Source: Dokdonella immobilis | GTDB taxonomy: Bacteria > Pseudomonadota > Gammaproteobacteria > Xanthomonadales > Rhodanobacteraceae | Reading direction: 5' to 3' | Assembly (NCBI RefSeq): GCF_900115085.1 | Contig: NZ_FOVF01000005.1 | Coordinates: 124,001-188,000 of the forward strand | DNA: 64,000 nt | In this document: positions 63,218 to 64,000 of the stretch, piece by piece | Layout of the letters: each line of letters starts with the position of its first letter | Position numbering within the stretch: position 1 is the first letter of the stretch | Translations under genes and position numbers: made by a program | Notes under the pieces: model-generated | The model's database searches: none | What the model was told of the DNA's origin: nothing | The model's input: only the letters and a program-made list of their open reading frames with translations

Positions 63218-63323
63218 CCAGCAACGCTAACAGATCGTGTCGTGCCGCACCAGTTTTATGCTGCGCAGCATCGAAACCGCGGTTCCAGGCCCGGGTCAGG
63301 GGCCCCCAGACGCCCCTGTCAGG

Positions 63324-63344
63324 GAGCCGGAGCGGGTCCGGCTC
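63324..63344 (-). terminator. Hairpin between the second phaB and phaR
   Basis: Perfect 8-bp stem GAGCCGGA / TCCGGCTC with a 5-base loop, 60 bases after the stop of the second phaB in its direction of reading. It may separate phaB from phaR. Confidence 0.55.
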
Positions 63345-63403
63345 AATCCGTCGAATTGCTGCAGTACGGTGGAAGCAGGGTTCCTTCCACCGTCCGCAGC
63401 CCC

Positions 63404-64000
63404 TTACCAGCCCATGTAGTGGCCGCCATTGATGGACAGGTTGGCACCGGTGATCCAGGAGGCCTGTTCGGCGGTCAGGAAGCCGACCGCGTAGGCGATT
63501 TCCTCGGGCTCGCCGAGCCGGCCGACCGGGATCTGGGCGGCGATCTTGGCGCGCACGTCCTCGGGCACGGCGCGGACCATTTCGGTCAGCACATAGCCCG
63601 GGGAAACCGTATTGACCGTGATGCCGAATTTCGCGTTTTCCTGGGCCAGGGAGATGGTGAAGCCGTGCATGCCGGCCTTGGAGGCGGCGTAGTTGGCCTG
63701 GCCGTATTGCCCTTTCTGGCCGTTGATCGAACTGATCTGGACGATGCGTCCCCACTTGCGCGCGCGCATGCCGTCGATGACCGGGCGGGTCACGTTGAAG
63801 CAGGAATTGAGGTTGGTGTTGATCACTTCCTGCCACTGCAGTGCCGACATCTTGTGGAAGGTGGTGTCGCGGGTGATACCGGCGTTGTTGATCAGGATGT
63901 CGATCGGACCGAGCTGACTCTCTATTTCACGGACCATGGCCTCCGACGAGGCGACATCGGACACGTCGCCGGCAGCCAGGGCAAACTCGAAGCCGTCGGC
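63404..64000 (-). CDS. phaB: Acetoacetyl-CoA reductase paralogue, N-terminus cut by window edge
   Basis: 199 codons, open to the right edge, so the start is outside the window. The fragment holds the NNAGITRDTTF motif, catalytic Ser in QISSINGQKGQYGQANYAAS with Tyr and Lys, and ends GHYMGW. It is clearly the same family as 61861-62616 but differs at many positions, so it is an older duplication. Both copies flank phaR. Role as for phaB; it may differ in cofactor or chain-length preference. Confidence 0.92.
   Translation of the reverse strand, partial: ADGFEFALAAGDVSDVASSEAMVREIESQLGPIDILINNAGITRDTTFHKMSALQWQEVINTNLNSCFNVTRPVIDGMRARKWGRIVQISSINGQKGQYGQANYAASKAGMHGFTISLAQENAKFGITVNTVSPGYVLTEMVRAVPEDVRAKIAAQIPVGRLGEPEEIAYAVGFLTAEQASWITGANLSINGGHYMGW

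Overview
The window looks like chromosomal DNA of a GC-rich gammaproteobacterium, most probably of the order Xanthomonadales/Lysobacterales (a Rhodanobacteraceae-like or Dokdonella-like organism). I infer this from the codon and GC style, the heptamer arrays (units like GGGATTC / GAATCCC) between genes, a PilH-type regulator, fused ATP sulfurylase/APS kinase, and secreted proteins ending in an IFxxGFD-type tail. No rRNA, tRNA or CRISPR array was found.

Layout. 1-5.2 kb: the end of guaB, guaA, a decayed helix-turn-helix gene, a divergent SDR/LysR pair with a perfect operator-like palindrome, a second probable gene remnant, and tadA. 5.4-13.1 kb: a secreted beta-helix protein, an overlapping ECF sigma factor/Ser-Thr kinase pair, a VWA protein with a lipoprotein, and a cyanophycinase-like protein that appears to have lost its catalytic triad. 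13.3-17.9 kb: part of the leucine/isovalerate catabolic (liu) pathway: HMG-CoA lyase, a lipoprotein, methylcrotonyl-CoA carboxylase alpha subunit and methylglutaconyl-CoA hydratase. 18.1-20.6 kb: a feoAB iron(II) uptake operon with a Cys-rich third gene behind a Fur-box promoter. 20.6-30 kb: hutG, a fosmidomycin-resistance-type exporter, a lipase-like hydrolase, peroxiredoxin, an Hsp20/CbpA chaperone pair behind a sigma-32-type promoter, pilH, acuI-like reductase, a GIY-YIG nuclease. 29.3-35 kb: sucA-sucB-lpd (2-oxoglutarate dehydrogenase). 35.4-43.9 kb: a coupled operon of subclass-B3-like metallo-beta-lactamase, ribosomal oxygenase and acetyltransferase; CNNM protein plus purB; fumC; a secreted Pro-rich protein. 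44-46.6 kb: a GntR-controlled ABC exporter operon with a recognisable promoter/operator. 46.9-56 kb: glutathione peroxidase, sulfate activation, FKBP isomerase, ugd, gmd, slyX, a DUF2058 protein and a seven-repeat kelch protein. 62-64 kb: phaB-phaR-phaB of polyhydroxyalkanoate metabolism.

Mobile DNA. A compact integrative element of about 5.67 kb (56194-61878) sits in the 3' end of a phaB gene. It is bounded by an 18-bp direct repeat that is exactly the last five codons plus stop of phaB. It carries a tyrosine integrase, an AlpA-like regulator, a zinc-finger primase-like protein, a RepA-like ATPase, a Cys-rich protein whose gene overlaps an iteron-like cluster, a small phage-type protein, and one oppositely oriented unknown membrane protein that is the best candidate cargo gene. 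12-bp-period repeats near both ends may be integrase arm sites. Two copies of a MITE-like element with long terminal inverted repeats occur at 21.6 and 47.5 kb; the second copy is itself interrupted by a ~95-bp palindromic-ended repeat, of which another copy lies just upstream of the feo promoter.
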